DNA of 64,000 nucleotides from Azolla caroliniana (Eukaryota; Polypodiophyta): NCBI GenBank assembly GCA_043228905.1, contig JBHGNT010000009.1, positions 21,018,001 to 21,082,000 of the forward strand, read 5' to 3'. Shown piece by piece: positions 55,048 to 64,000 of this stretch (position 1 is its first letter; each line of letters starts with the position of its first letter). The notes under the pieces were generated by a model. It saw only the letters and a program-made list of their open reading frames with translations, ran no database searches and was not told where the DNA came from. The position numbers and the translations under genes were made by a program.

Positions 55048-55364
55048 TGTTAGAATATTAAAATGTTAATATTAGAAATAAGACGTTATTAGAAATAGGA
55101 AATATATCATAAAGAGAGAAAGAAAAACTAACTAATGTAACCACCTATTATGTGACTTTTATTCACACAACCATTGGTTAGAAAGTTACCTTCATGTGAG
55201 ATTTAATCACAATGAACGTTCCCATTACAAGCTTCCCTATGATCTCTATTGTCTATAAAATGTAACATCTACCATGAACACATGTAATCTTTCATTCTTC
55301 ATAATATATTAAGTCATATGTATCCACATGTTATTCTTTGTTAGATAGTACCTTAAATTACTAT
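55048..55364 (+). repeat. 5' LTR of the copia element
   Basis: Starts tgttagaatatt. It matches the 3' LTR to 55333 and continues with ttctttgttag ... ttaaattactatg up to the primer site. A tctataaaatgtaac word at ~55252-55266 resembles a TATA region. Confidence 0.8.
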
Positions 55365-55365
55365 G

Positions 55366-55377
55366 TGGTATCATAGC
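55366..55377 (+). promoter_or_regulatory. Primer binding site, initiator tRNA-Met type
   Basis: tggtatcatagc, one mismatch from the usual plant TGGTATCAGAGC. Confidence 0.75.
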
Positions 55378-55435
55378 CCTCTAATAGTAATTAAGGAACA
55401 ACCATCAAGAAGATCAATCCGGAAGATCTACGAAG

Positions 55436-56272
55436 ATGGAGTCTAACACAAGTTCAACAAACAAAACAACGCCCATGACAAGAAAGTACACCATGGAGAA
55501 ACTCAATGACAAAAATTATAGAATGTGGAAATTAAGGATGAGTTTAATCCTCGAAAGAGCACAATTAATCGACATTGTGAAAGGTAAAATACCACAACCT
55601 AAAACCACCCCAGAATTGGAAGAATGGAAAAATAAAGATTTATATTGTTGCATGGAATTAGTTATGCATCTAACTGATGAACAAATAGATTTAGTAAAAG
55701 ATTTAGAAACATCAAAAGAAATATGGGATGCCTAGAAGGAATGCCACGAACCCTCAGACAGAACAACAAAGATTAACACCTTAAGACACCTTGTCACATT
55801 GGAAATGGAAGAAAGTGAAGGAATTGACACATTCATCAGAAAATGGTAGTTAGCCCTCAAGCAAGCATTATCAACAGGTAATAAAATTGATGAAGATATG
55901 AAATTCGATTTTATTTTGGGTGCTTTACCAGATTCGTGGGACACCTTTGTCACCACACATGGAAATGATGACACTTCGAACATGAAGAATATGTTTCTAA
56001 AAATGAAAAGAGAAGAGATTCGAAGAATAAAGGGCAAGGCGAAACACAACGATGGATCAATGGCAATGAGCGCGATTACAAGATTTCAAAAATCTAACTT
56101 CTCAAAGCCAAGATTTCAAAAGTTTCAAAGGTCATACAAGCCAAATCAACCATCAAAGCAAGGAGCACTCAATGTTTCTACAATCATATGTAGATATTGC
56201 AACAAAACGGGACACATGGAAAGAGAATGTCATCAGAAGCAATATGACCAAAAACAAAGGCAAAAGATATAA
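55436..56272 (+). pseudogene. Copia gag with zinc knuckle
   Basis: ATG at 55436. It reads YTMEKLNDKNYRMWKLRM and WKNKDLYCCMELVM, has TAG stops after KEIWDA and IRKW, and ends with a CCHC knuckle CRYCNKTGHMEREC. Both stops are TAG; only the first falls where Trp (TGG) is expected, so a G-to-A change is likely there. The protease frame overlaps downstream. Confidence 0.8.
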
Positions 56273-57497
56273 TGCCCAAGCACATTCTGCATTAATACCT
56301 AATGAAGAAGAAGACACATCCTTCATACAAGCATTCATGTCAGAAGTACAAACTAACAAAATTCAAATGGAAAGATTATGGTACTTTGACACCGGAGCCA
56401 CCCACCATCTCACCCATAGTCGAGAATGGTTACATAATTATAAACCACTCCATCATCCACTTGAGCTATGCTTCGGAGATAATGGTATGAAGCTAGTTCT
56501 TGGAAAAGGTACAATTTATCTATCAATAAATAACAAATCGAAAATTACAATCTCGAATGTTTACTTTGTCCCCAGCTTAGCAAAGAACTTACTATCTGTA
56601 AGTGAGGCTACATCAAATGGAACAATAATCGAATTTCATTACAATTGTGCTATAATTCGTTACAAGTTACCTACGGGAGATATAATTAAAACAACATGTC
56701 CGAAAATCGGAAAATTGTATCCATTAAAGATGATGGATCATTCGCCAGTTGAAGCATACATAGCTTCAAGCCATCAACAAGATGATCAAACGTTGATATG
56801 GCACCATCGACTAGGCCACCTACACCCCAAATCAATGAAGACAATTCAAAAACATAAGCTTGTTGAAGGTATTCCAACTAAAACATTTCAGTATTTATCT
56901 ATTTGTGAAGGATGTATTTACGGGAAGCAAAGTAGAAGAAAGTTCCCTCACCATATTCATCAAATAGAGAGGGCACTCCAAATCATCCATTTTGACTTAT
57001 GTGGGCCGCTACAAATACCTTCAATAACCGGTAATCGATATTTCATTACCTTTATTGATGACTTTACTACATTCACCATAATTTACTTCATGAAGAGTAA
57101 AGTCGGTGCTTTCAATGCCTTCAAAACCTATAAAGCACTTGCTGAAAACCAATGTCAATCTCAAATTAAAACAATTAGAACAGATAATGGTGGAGAATAT
57201 TGTTCAAATGAATGGAAGACATTTTGTAAGACACAAGGAATAACACATGAGTTTACAACTTCATACAATCCACAACAAAATGGTGTGGCAGAGCGAAAGA
57301 ATAGGACGCTACTAGATGCGAGCAGGAGCATGCTTCAAGTGGTTGGCCTACAAAACAAGTTTTGGCAAGAAGCCATCTCTACGGCATGTTATTTACAAAA
57401 CCAATCTCCCCACAAGGTACTAGGATTGAATACACCTTTTTCCTTATGGTTTGGAAGGAAACCTAATGTGGGACACTTAAGATATTTGGTGCAATAG
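56172..57497 (+). pseudogene. Copia protease and integrase
   Basis: Has the protease site WYFDTGATHHLT. The integrase zinc-binding part is LIWHHRLGHLHPKSM with CEGCIYGKQSRR, and the catalytic core has HFDLCGPLQ, IRTDNGGEY and NGVAERKNRTLLD. A frameshift near 57480 (GHLRYLVQ to the [14 protein letters not shown] frame) breaks it. Confidence 0.85.
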
Positions 57498-58729
57498 CTT
57501 ATAGTCATATTTCTCCTAAGTTAAGAAAAAAATTAGACCCCCATAGTATTAAATGTATAATGGTAGGATATGGCGAATCCGAGGGGATAAAGGGATATAA
57601 ATTATTTAACCCACAAAATAATAAATTTATATATAATCGATTCGTCATTTTTGACGAACAAATAGTATCCCCAAAATACCCTAGAAACTTACAAAACATT
57701 CCCCTTATACATTATGTAAATAATCATGAATATGGGAAGGAGCATGTCAATAACATGAGAGAATCATTAGAATTAGAAGAGTTCAAAGAAGAAGAGGAGA
57801 GCCAAGAGGTACATAAAATCAAGATAATTAAGAATTTACCAAATAGAAATATAATGCACACATCCACAAGCATAGCACAAGAAGTGGATGGTAATGCTAG
57901 AGAGGTTGGTGGTGGCATTATAATAGAAGACAACATAGAGGTGGAACATCGTAACAATGACAACGGTGATGGCATGGTGGAGCTAAGAGAAAATGAAAGG
58001 AATGATACTCCCACTACTAGCATAAACAACCACTCTTATAGCTTTTCATCTCCCACCAATTCTTGGCAAACCCCAACTGAAAATTCTGTTTTCTCCCCCA
58101 CTTTTCTAAATTCAAAATTTTCAAACTCTATCCCTTCAAAACCAACTTTTCTAAATTTAAACTCTACCTTTCCACAATCCATTTTCTCAAATTCGTCAAA
58201 TCAAACCTTAGGATTTCCACACCAATCAACTCAAGCTTTAGGATCCTCTTCAAAAGATATATCTCAAGGTGACACCACTCCAATTGAAAATATAGCGAGC
58301 CCTATACCTATGAAGAAAAAGAAGTATAGATCCCTAAATGAGATTTATGAGATAACCAATCCTATGGAAGCACTAATGGTGGATTTAGATGAAGAGAATG
58401 AATACAATCAAAATCATGAACCACAAGCCCCTTTCGACAACATCCACCCATCGGTTAAAGATGCATTACAAAGCCCCGAACGTCTTCAATGGCAAATAGC
58501 CATGCAAGCGGAAATCGATGCACTAGAAAAGAATGGCACATGGAGTTTAGTGCCTCGACCCAATGGTAAGAATATTATTTCTTGCAAATGGGTACTCACA
58601 AAGAAATTTGATTCCAATGGAAAGTTGGATAGATTGAAGGCCCGCCTAGTTGCAAGAGGATTTACCCAAATCCATGGCATCGATTACAAAGATAACTTTG
58701 AAGATGGTTCCAATGCGCCTAATATTTAG
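57498..58729 (+). pseudogene. Copia integrase C-terminus and RT start
   Basis: Continues with [18 protein letters not shown], a Ser/Asn/Pro-rich linker, then [30 protein letters not shown] and [13 protein letters not shown]. It breaks near 58690 (the frame leaves YKDNFED). Confidence 0.85.
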
Positions 58730-59604
58730 CATTACCGTAGGTCTAAATCTCGAGCTTCATCATATTGACATCGAGACCGCCTTCTTGCATGGAGACCTTG
58801 ATGAAGAAATATATATGGAACAACCTCCATACTTTGTAAGCTCAACAATCCCTCATTACGTATGTAAATTACATAAATCACTATATGGATTAAGACAATC
58901 ATCTCGAATGTGGCACCACAAACTTCACACTTATCTTGAAGCTATTGGATTTAGAGGCCTTCAAGCCGAGCCAACTTTATACATTCGGAAGGAACACACA
59001 AATTTTGTTATCATTGATGTATATGCAGATGATTTGCCAATTGCTTCAAATTCCACCAAATGCATGTAACAAGTTATCAATCAACTAAAAGAAAAGTTCC
59101 CCATGAAGGATCTTGGACCGATGGAACACTTCCCCGGCATCAAAGTCACACAAAATAGAATAAAGGGTACACTCTCTCTATCTCAAAAGAAGTTAGTAGA
59201 AGAAATCCTCCAGAAATTTGAAGTGATGGATTGCAAACCCATCTCCACGCCAATGACCGTACCTTGCAAATTATCCACAAATGATAGTCCAAAATCAATT
59301 GAAGAGGAGCAAGTCATGGCTTCCCTTCCTTATCGACAAATTCTTGGAAGTGTGCGATACCTTGTAAGTTGTACTTCACCCGACTTATCATATAGTGCCG
59401 GTTTCCTATCTAGATTCATGCAAAATCCGGGTATTGCACATCGGCAAGCCTTGAAACGTGTCCTTCGATATCTAGAACATACGAAGCACATATCACTCAC
59501 TTACCAAGGTTTCCAATCATCGAATATGTCCCAACTTAGTGGATGGATGCATGGTCCACTTCTAGGTTGGACAGATTCGGATTGGGGGGGGGGGGGGGGG
59601 GGGG
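58690..59604 (+). pseudogene. Copia reverse transcriptase
   Basis: Reads HHIDIETAFLHGDLDEEIYM, HKSLYGLRQSSRMWH and the catalytic VYADDLPIAS (Ala in place of the usual Val, Pro after Leu). There is a stop at ~59067, then KDLGPMEHFPGIKV and LPYRQILGSVRYLVS. RNase H begins with WTDSDW and runs into a 21-nt G tract. Confidence 0.85.
59584..59604. repeat. 21-nt poly-G tract
   Basis: A pure G run inside RNase H, between WTDSDW and TSGMVFTFAG, where a DxxxRRS-type segment is normally found. The frame changes across it. Confidence 0.9.
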
Positions 59605-60049
59605 CATCGATACCTCCCGATCTACATCAGGAATGGTTTTCACTTTTGCCGGTGAAGCAATCACTTGGCGAACTAAAACACAATCTTCCGTTGCACTTTC
59701 AAGCACCGAAGTGGAGTATATTGCTGCAGCCCTTACCGCAAAAGAAGGCCTTTGGATAAAGACAATCATTGAAGAACTTGATATCTTTGAACTAAAAGAA
59801 ATGACAGTATTTTGTGATAATCAATCAACAATAAAACTTGCAACAAATCCAAAGATAACCAATCAAAACAAACATATTCGAGAGCGTCATCATTTTATAA
59901 GAGACTTGGTCGAAGCAAAAGAAATGTCACTCCAATACACTTCAACTACAACCATGTGGGCTGATTTCCTCACTAAACCCGTACCTCAACACAAGCATTG
60001 GATATGTTGTTCGAAGATAGGACTCAAATTAGAGAAACCAAATAAATAG
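59605..60049 (+). pseudogene. Copia RNase H
   Basis: Reads STSGMVFTFAGEAITWRTK, SSTEVEYIAAALTAKEGLW, FCDNQSTIKLATNPK and MWADFLTKPVPQ, ending at TAG 60047, 15 nt before the purine tract taaggggggg at 60061-60070. Confidence 0.85.
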
Positions 60050-60070
60050 GTTGCTTACATTAAGGGGGGG

Positions 60071-60356
60071 TGTTAGAATATTAAAATATTAATATTAGAA
60101 ATAAGACGTTATTAGAAATAGGAAATATATCATAAATAAAGAAAATAAAACTAACTAATGTAACCACCTATTACGCGACTTTTATTCACACAACCATTGG
60201 TTAGAAAGTTACCTTCATGTGAGATTTAATCACAATGAACGTTCCCATTACAAGCTTCCCTATGATCTCTATTGCCTATAAAATGTAACATCTACCATGA
60301 ACACATGTAATCTTTCATTCTTCGTAATATATTAAGTCATATGTATCCACATGTTA
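60071..60356 (+). repeat. 3' LTR of the copia element (3'-shortened)
   Basis: Begins tgttagaatatt right after the purine tract. It ends abruptly at ccacatgtta, where the host exon resumes with caattcgtgtcc. Confidence 0.8.
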
Positions 60357-60908
60357 CAATTCGTGTCCAATACGGAGAAGTGGTCCACATCCATCACCTT
60401 CAACACCTCCCTAACAGTGAGCTTCACCGTCGGCGTCCCGGAGGTGGCCTCCGCCAATGCCAGCATCACTGTGAGCACCGAAAGAACCATCGCCACAAAG
60501 ATGGACGCCACCATATCCAATACGACGTTTGTTCTAGGCGACATAGAATATTTCAAGAATGTTTTACACACCAATAGTCAATCTTTCTACAATGTTATAG
60601 ACGTCGTATATAAACCTTCTAGAATATTTATTCTAGAGACATGCGACGTGAGTAATTTCATTTTGCCATGTGTATGCTCCTTGACGATGTTTGTTCTTTT
60701 TTGTTTTAAGTAATTGCATGGGTTTTGATGTATGTAGGCCAAGGTAGAAGTGCAATGCACAACGGTCAAATGTCGCGTCCCCTTCACATACACGAGGAAA
60801 GACACGTGCATCAATGGCATTGAAATGCCCTCGGTCGAGAACATCGATGGCATCTTCGAAGGTGTGAATGCTTTCAATATATGTGGCGTTGTTACGACGG
60901 TCAAGAAA

Positions 60909-61004
60909 AATGACACGAAAAGTGGAGGCACAAAGAACATCCTACAAGTTTTGCAGAATGACACGAAAAGTGGAGGCATGGAGAAAATCCTACAAGTATT
61001 GTTC
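60909..61004 (+). repeat. 48-bp tandem duplication at the end of the lectin-aerolysin ORF
   Basis: aatgacacgaaaagtggagg starts at 60909 and again at 60957. It duplicates 16 residues with the NDTKSGG core in frame. Confidence 0.85.
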
Positions 61005-61199
61005 TGAATTCAACAATGACAGAGGATTCTCGCTTAACTTCTCAACCCTAATGACACCAGCTTCCTTCTCTAAGTGGCATTAGTCAATTATTAGACGCCT
61101 TTGTAACTTGGCTTTCTATGTTGCAACCTTGTGGTTTTGTCACTACAAACTTTAATAACATGTTGTGAAACTTATGTTTCAAATGGTCATTCTTATGAT

Positions 61200-61430
61200 T
61201 GTAATTTCTTCTTCATCTAAGTTGAATGTAATTGATACACACATAGTGCATTATAATTTATTCATGGTGACTACATGGGATTGACCTAATAAATATCACA
61301 CAAGCTCTTTCCCAATTTATTCTTTGGGAGAATTTCTGAAAGTAATAGAAAAAGATGAGCAATCTCCATTATTAGAAGATAAAAAGTGTGTAGAATTTAT
61401 ACATTGTGTGATACAATGGGTTGTAAGAAA
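61200..61430 (+). repeat. 3' flank shared by the two lectin genes (copy 2)
   Basis: Counterpart of 32800-33120; see the shared words given there. The distance from the last coding base differs, as expected for old duplicates. Confidence 0.7.
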
Positions 61431-61559
61431 ATGGCAACTAGTGTAAAAAAAAAGAGGATATTATGTTAGGCACCATCTCATGAAAAGAAAACAAACTCTA
61501 CTTATATATTTAGACACTAGTATAGAAAAATGAGAAGAAAAGGAACAAGCTAAACTAGT

Positions 61560-61980
61560 CTAATGGGTGGCAAAAAGACCATCACCATATGTTTGGGATC
61601 AAGTCAAATGGGAGGCCAATTGGTTTATAGGGACTCTTCCAAGGGTGCGCTGCGATATATATTTGAAACTTTGAGTTCAAGGGATCAAACAATAATGATG
61701 AGTGAGGAGAAGGGAAGTGAGGATAACGAATTCATAAAAGATCATGAAGAAAATAAAGATGGGGCTAACATGAACCTAGCATTTGCAAACCATACAAATG
61801 ACACTATTTTCCCCCACATGAAAGCGATACAATCATTGAAGCACGTAATTGCCAAGTAAAATCGAAAAGGGAGACGATAAGGAAATAAATTTAGAGGTCA
61901 TGGAAGAGGTGGATGAGGCAAAATATCTTGGGGGAAGACCAATTGGCACCTTGACAAGTGTCATAGATGCCCCAAGTTAA
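61560..61980 (+). pseudogene. ORF of unknown family behind the lectin gene (copy 2)
   Basis: Open from 61563 for 98 codons: GGKKTITICLGSSQMGGQLV, LRYIFETLSSRDQ, EENKDGANMN, then a stop. In-frame-like remnants follow (EINLEVMEEVDEAKYLGG) to ~61978. This copy is cleaner at its start than the one at 34080. Not recognised. Confidence 0.45.
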
Positions 61981-62439
61981 AACCTCAAACCAAATAAAAT
62001 AGGATGCTAATGAGTAAGAATGGAAATGAAGTGGAGGGCTTAAACATGAACTATAAGTTGAAAAGGGACCCAATTGGAGTCACATGGCAAAATTTAGAAT
62101 GAGTCTAAATGCAAATTTAGGCAAAGGTTGATGTGTGAATCTAGAAGAACTAAAACTTTGGCATGGAAATATGGATGATAGAGAATGGAACGAAATGGGA
62201 AGTAAAAGGAAACACAAGAACTTAGTAGCAAGACATTGAACCAGGGTTACAAGGGATGACGGTAGTAGACACATATTAAATGAAGTGTTATATTGAGCAG
62301 GGGGGTCTATGGATCCCAAGGTGCAAGTTCATGGACATAAAAAATAGGAATATGGATAACGGAAAGGTTAGTGGTACAAAGATTGGAGGGCCTCCTCGCA
62401 CAACCCCATTGCCTCCACCATTTTTGGCACATGAAAATT

Positions 62440-63715
62440 TAATGTGTATGCACTAAAGATGCATGCTCTACTCATCAGTTAGTCACCACTACGACTAGAT
62501 AACCATGAATGTTTAGTCTAAAACATGAACAATAAAAAGTCAAATGTGACCTATCAACTCCAATGACATAGTACATAACATATAGATGTTACGATGCTAA
62601 TACTATCAAAAAGCTAAAACAATTAATAAAAGCTCACAATTGTGGTAAATGTTATGAAATATTGGAGTTGTTATCCAAATGTTGAAATATCATATAATAC
62701 ATAAGAAATAATAATGAGATTGAAGACTATAGCAATGCCTTCTCCATTGTTGCATATGCACTAGCTAGCATTTTTGTCCATAATTCTACTCGTAACTCAA
62801 ATACTTGCATGCTCTAATCATAAGTTACCAACTAGAACGAGATAACCATGCATGCCTAGTCTAAAACTTGAACAATAAAAACTCAAATGTGATTGGCCAA
62901 CTCGAATGATGTAGTGCATAATATATAGAGGTTAAGATTTTAATATGTTGAGCGGACAAGCTCAACCGAATCCGAATCATATTCGGATAATATTCAGAAT
63001 CAAGAGCCGGACTGAAGTATGAACCTGAAGGCTATTATGAGCCTACACTTCTAGACTACTAGGCATGTCTTCGTAGTTAGTGTAAGCCACTCGTATGAGC
63101 ATTGAAGTACATAGTACTTCTTTCAATCCTTTTAAGGACTTGTATAAATAGTGTTGTGGAACCACGTTATATGTACAGAGTGTTGTTATTTTTTAATATA
63201 GTTTTAATGTTCTGCTCTCTCATGTGTATTCTCTATGCAGAGTTAACATTAGACCTTCTCTACATTCTATTGCTACCCGATTGAGCCGGTTTTGTCTTAG
63301 CTTGTGCAAGCGTATTCTTTTACAAAATAGTATTAGAAAGCTAGAACATTTACAATTAGAGTATACCCTTTGTAATTTACTCACCAACTACTTCGACGTA
63401 ATTGTTAATGGTTGGAATAAAACACGAACATTAAAAATTCAAAAGCGGCCGACCAACTCCAATGATGGACACAACATATAGGTTAAGATGTTAGTAGTAT
63501 TAGAAAGCTAAAACATTTAATAATAGCTCATGTTTGTGCTAAATGCTATAAACTGTTGCGACAGTTGTTATCCAAATGTTGCAATGTCATATAATACATA
63601 AGAAATAATACGAGATTGAAGGCTGTCACAATCCCTTCTCCATTGTTGCATGTGCACTAGTGTGCATTTTCTTACATGATTCTTCTGCCCATAACTCAAA
63701 TGCTTGGTATGCAGA
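62440..63715. repeat. Diverged direct repeats, ~390 bp, with a solo LTR inside
   Basis: Copy 1 (~62480-62815) and copy 2 (~62820-62945 plus 63325-63715) share gataaccatgnatgnntagtctaaaac, tgttatccaaatgttg and gagattgaagnct. Copy 2 is split by the LTR-like insert at 62946-63324. No gene is present. Confidence 0.6.
62946..63324 (+). mobile_element. Solo LTR (379 bp)
   Basis: Begins tgttgagcggac and ends attcttttaca, with tgtataaata (TATA) at 63141. The flanks are taata and aaata, a 4 of 5 match. It breaks a repeat whose undisturbed copy lies at 62480-62815, which defines the insertion. Confidence 0.6.
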
Positions 63716-64000
63716 CTCTAGTGCACCCGTTAAGTAAAACATCCTTTGACTCTAGGACCTGAAAGTAAGAAGTGCACCCGCTAAGTAAAACACCCTTGAC
63801 AACCATCAATAATGTGTCATTTATGAAGCATCCAAACCAAAGATGTTCATTCCTGGGTTGGAAGGTTGTAGAAAACGAAGAATATGTTGTTGATATGATA
63901 GTGGTCGTTATTTTGGCACCATGAACAGATTGTAAATGTGCAAGATGATCTTCTTGTGGCATTAAATCAACACACTCTCTTGCTGAGAAACTGTGAGCAC
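63716..64000. other. Window end, repeat debris
   Basis: A small direct repeat (gtgcacccgntaagtaaaac) occurs at ~63722 and ~63773. The last 35 bases (acacactctcttgctgagaa) resemble 52970-52995 within unit C. Confidence 0.5.

Larger units (their letters stand above)
55048..60356 (+). mobile_element. Ty1/copia retrotransposon inserted in the lectin-aerolysin gene
   Basis: LTRs align over 286 bp with about nine differences (~3%) by eye. A tRNA-iMet-type primer site, gag, protease, integrase, RT and RNase H follow in copia order on the plus strand. Stops and frameshifts interrupt the polyprotein. The 5' LTR seems to extend ~31 bp past the point where the 3' LTR stops, as judged from the related solo LTR, so the 3' end is probably deleted. 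No target duplication is visible. Confidence 0.85.
53597..61007 (+). pseudogene. Amaranthin-aerolysin fusion gene, inactivated by frameshifts and a copia insertion
   Basis: Amaranthin domain 1 (~53650-54054) has PNGRFWQI, then a frameshift near 53765, then VADRETTPTSPTSDPECYF. An intron runs from GTAAGT at 54055 to CAG at 54547. Domain 2 (54548-55047) has KFWRRSPDWIWADID, a second frameshift near 54795, and LLKRYSKYWDDMLC. The copia element then splits the gene. Beyond it (60357-60647) is Thr/Ser-rich alternating beta sequence typical of an aerolysin-type pore-forming module, then a donor (GTGAGT, 60648) and a last exon at 60738-61007. Amaranthin-aerolysin chimeras are a known plant lectin class thought to act in defence. 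The N-terminal ~60 residues seen in the short paralogue are poorly preserved. A 48-bp tandem duplication extends the C-terminus. Confidence 0.75.

Noticed and set aside
1-64000. CRISPR arrays, bacterial operons or an integrated phage behind the ParB-methyltransferase signal
   Set aside because: No spacer-repeat arrays or ribosome binding sites; introns and plant repeats surround the gene, so the sequence is nuclear plant DNA.

Overview
This window looks like nuclear DNA of a land plant. The evidence is a chloroplast-targeted START-type gene with ten spliced exons, an intron-less PLS-class pentatricopeptide repeat (PPR) gene, a plant-type L1 LINE, Ty1/copia and Ty3 retrotransposons, and an amaranthin lectin/aerolysin family known from plants. 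The very regular ~102-residue PPR units suggest a fern, lycophyte or other non-flowering plant, but that placement is only a weak inference. No prokaryotic operons, rRNA genes, bona fide tRNA genes or CRISPR arrays were seen.

Layout. 0.9-9.3 kb (minus): a ten-exon gene for a predicted 924-residue plastid protein with two START/polyketide-cyclase domains. 9.4-17.7 kb: a 54-bp satellite split by a MITE-like element and by a 5'-inverted LINE; the LINE carries a composite LTR element (gag only, plus a chromovirus tail) whose two outer ends are inverted. 20.0-25.3 kb: a PPR gene and a decayed PPR pseudogene. 25.5-34.5 kb: two tandem ~3.2-kb units, each ending in the same promoter block; the first has lost its gene, the second drives a short amaranthin-like lectin ORF. 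36.5-37.5 kb: a copia remnant. 37.5-40.6 kb (minus): a decayed, spliced ParB-like/DNA N-methyltransferase gene. 41.0-41.2 kb: three tandem long hairpins. 41.7-50.3 kb (plus): a DUF7869-like ORF split by a 7.0-kb GC-rich Ty3 element. 50.6-62.0 kb: a third copy of the lectin unit, here an amaranthin-aerolysin pseudogene cut by a 5.3-kb copia element. 62.4-64 kb: diverged repeats with a solo LTR.

How the parts relate. Only the START gene, the PPR gene and perhaps the short lectin ORF look able to make protein. The lectin genes form a local duplicated family whose promoters, telomere-motif leaders and 3' flanks are shared, so the window records tandem gene birth followed by transposon damage. The methyltransferase and the DUF7869 ORF point away from each other across the hairpin region. 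That arrangement is the best candidate here for an undescribed element. Exon limits come from reading GT/AG sites and reading frames by eye; identities and counts are also by eye.
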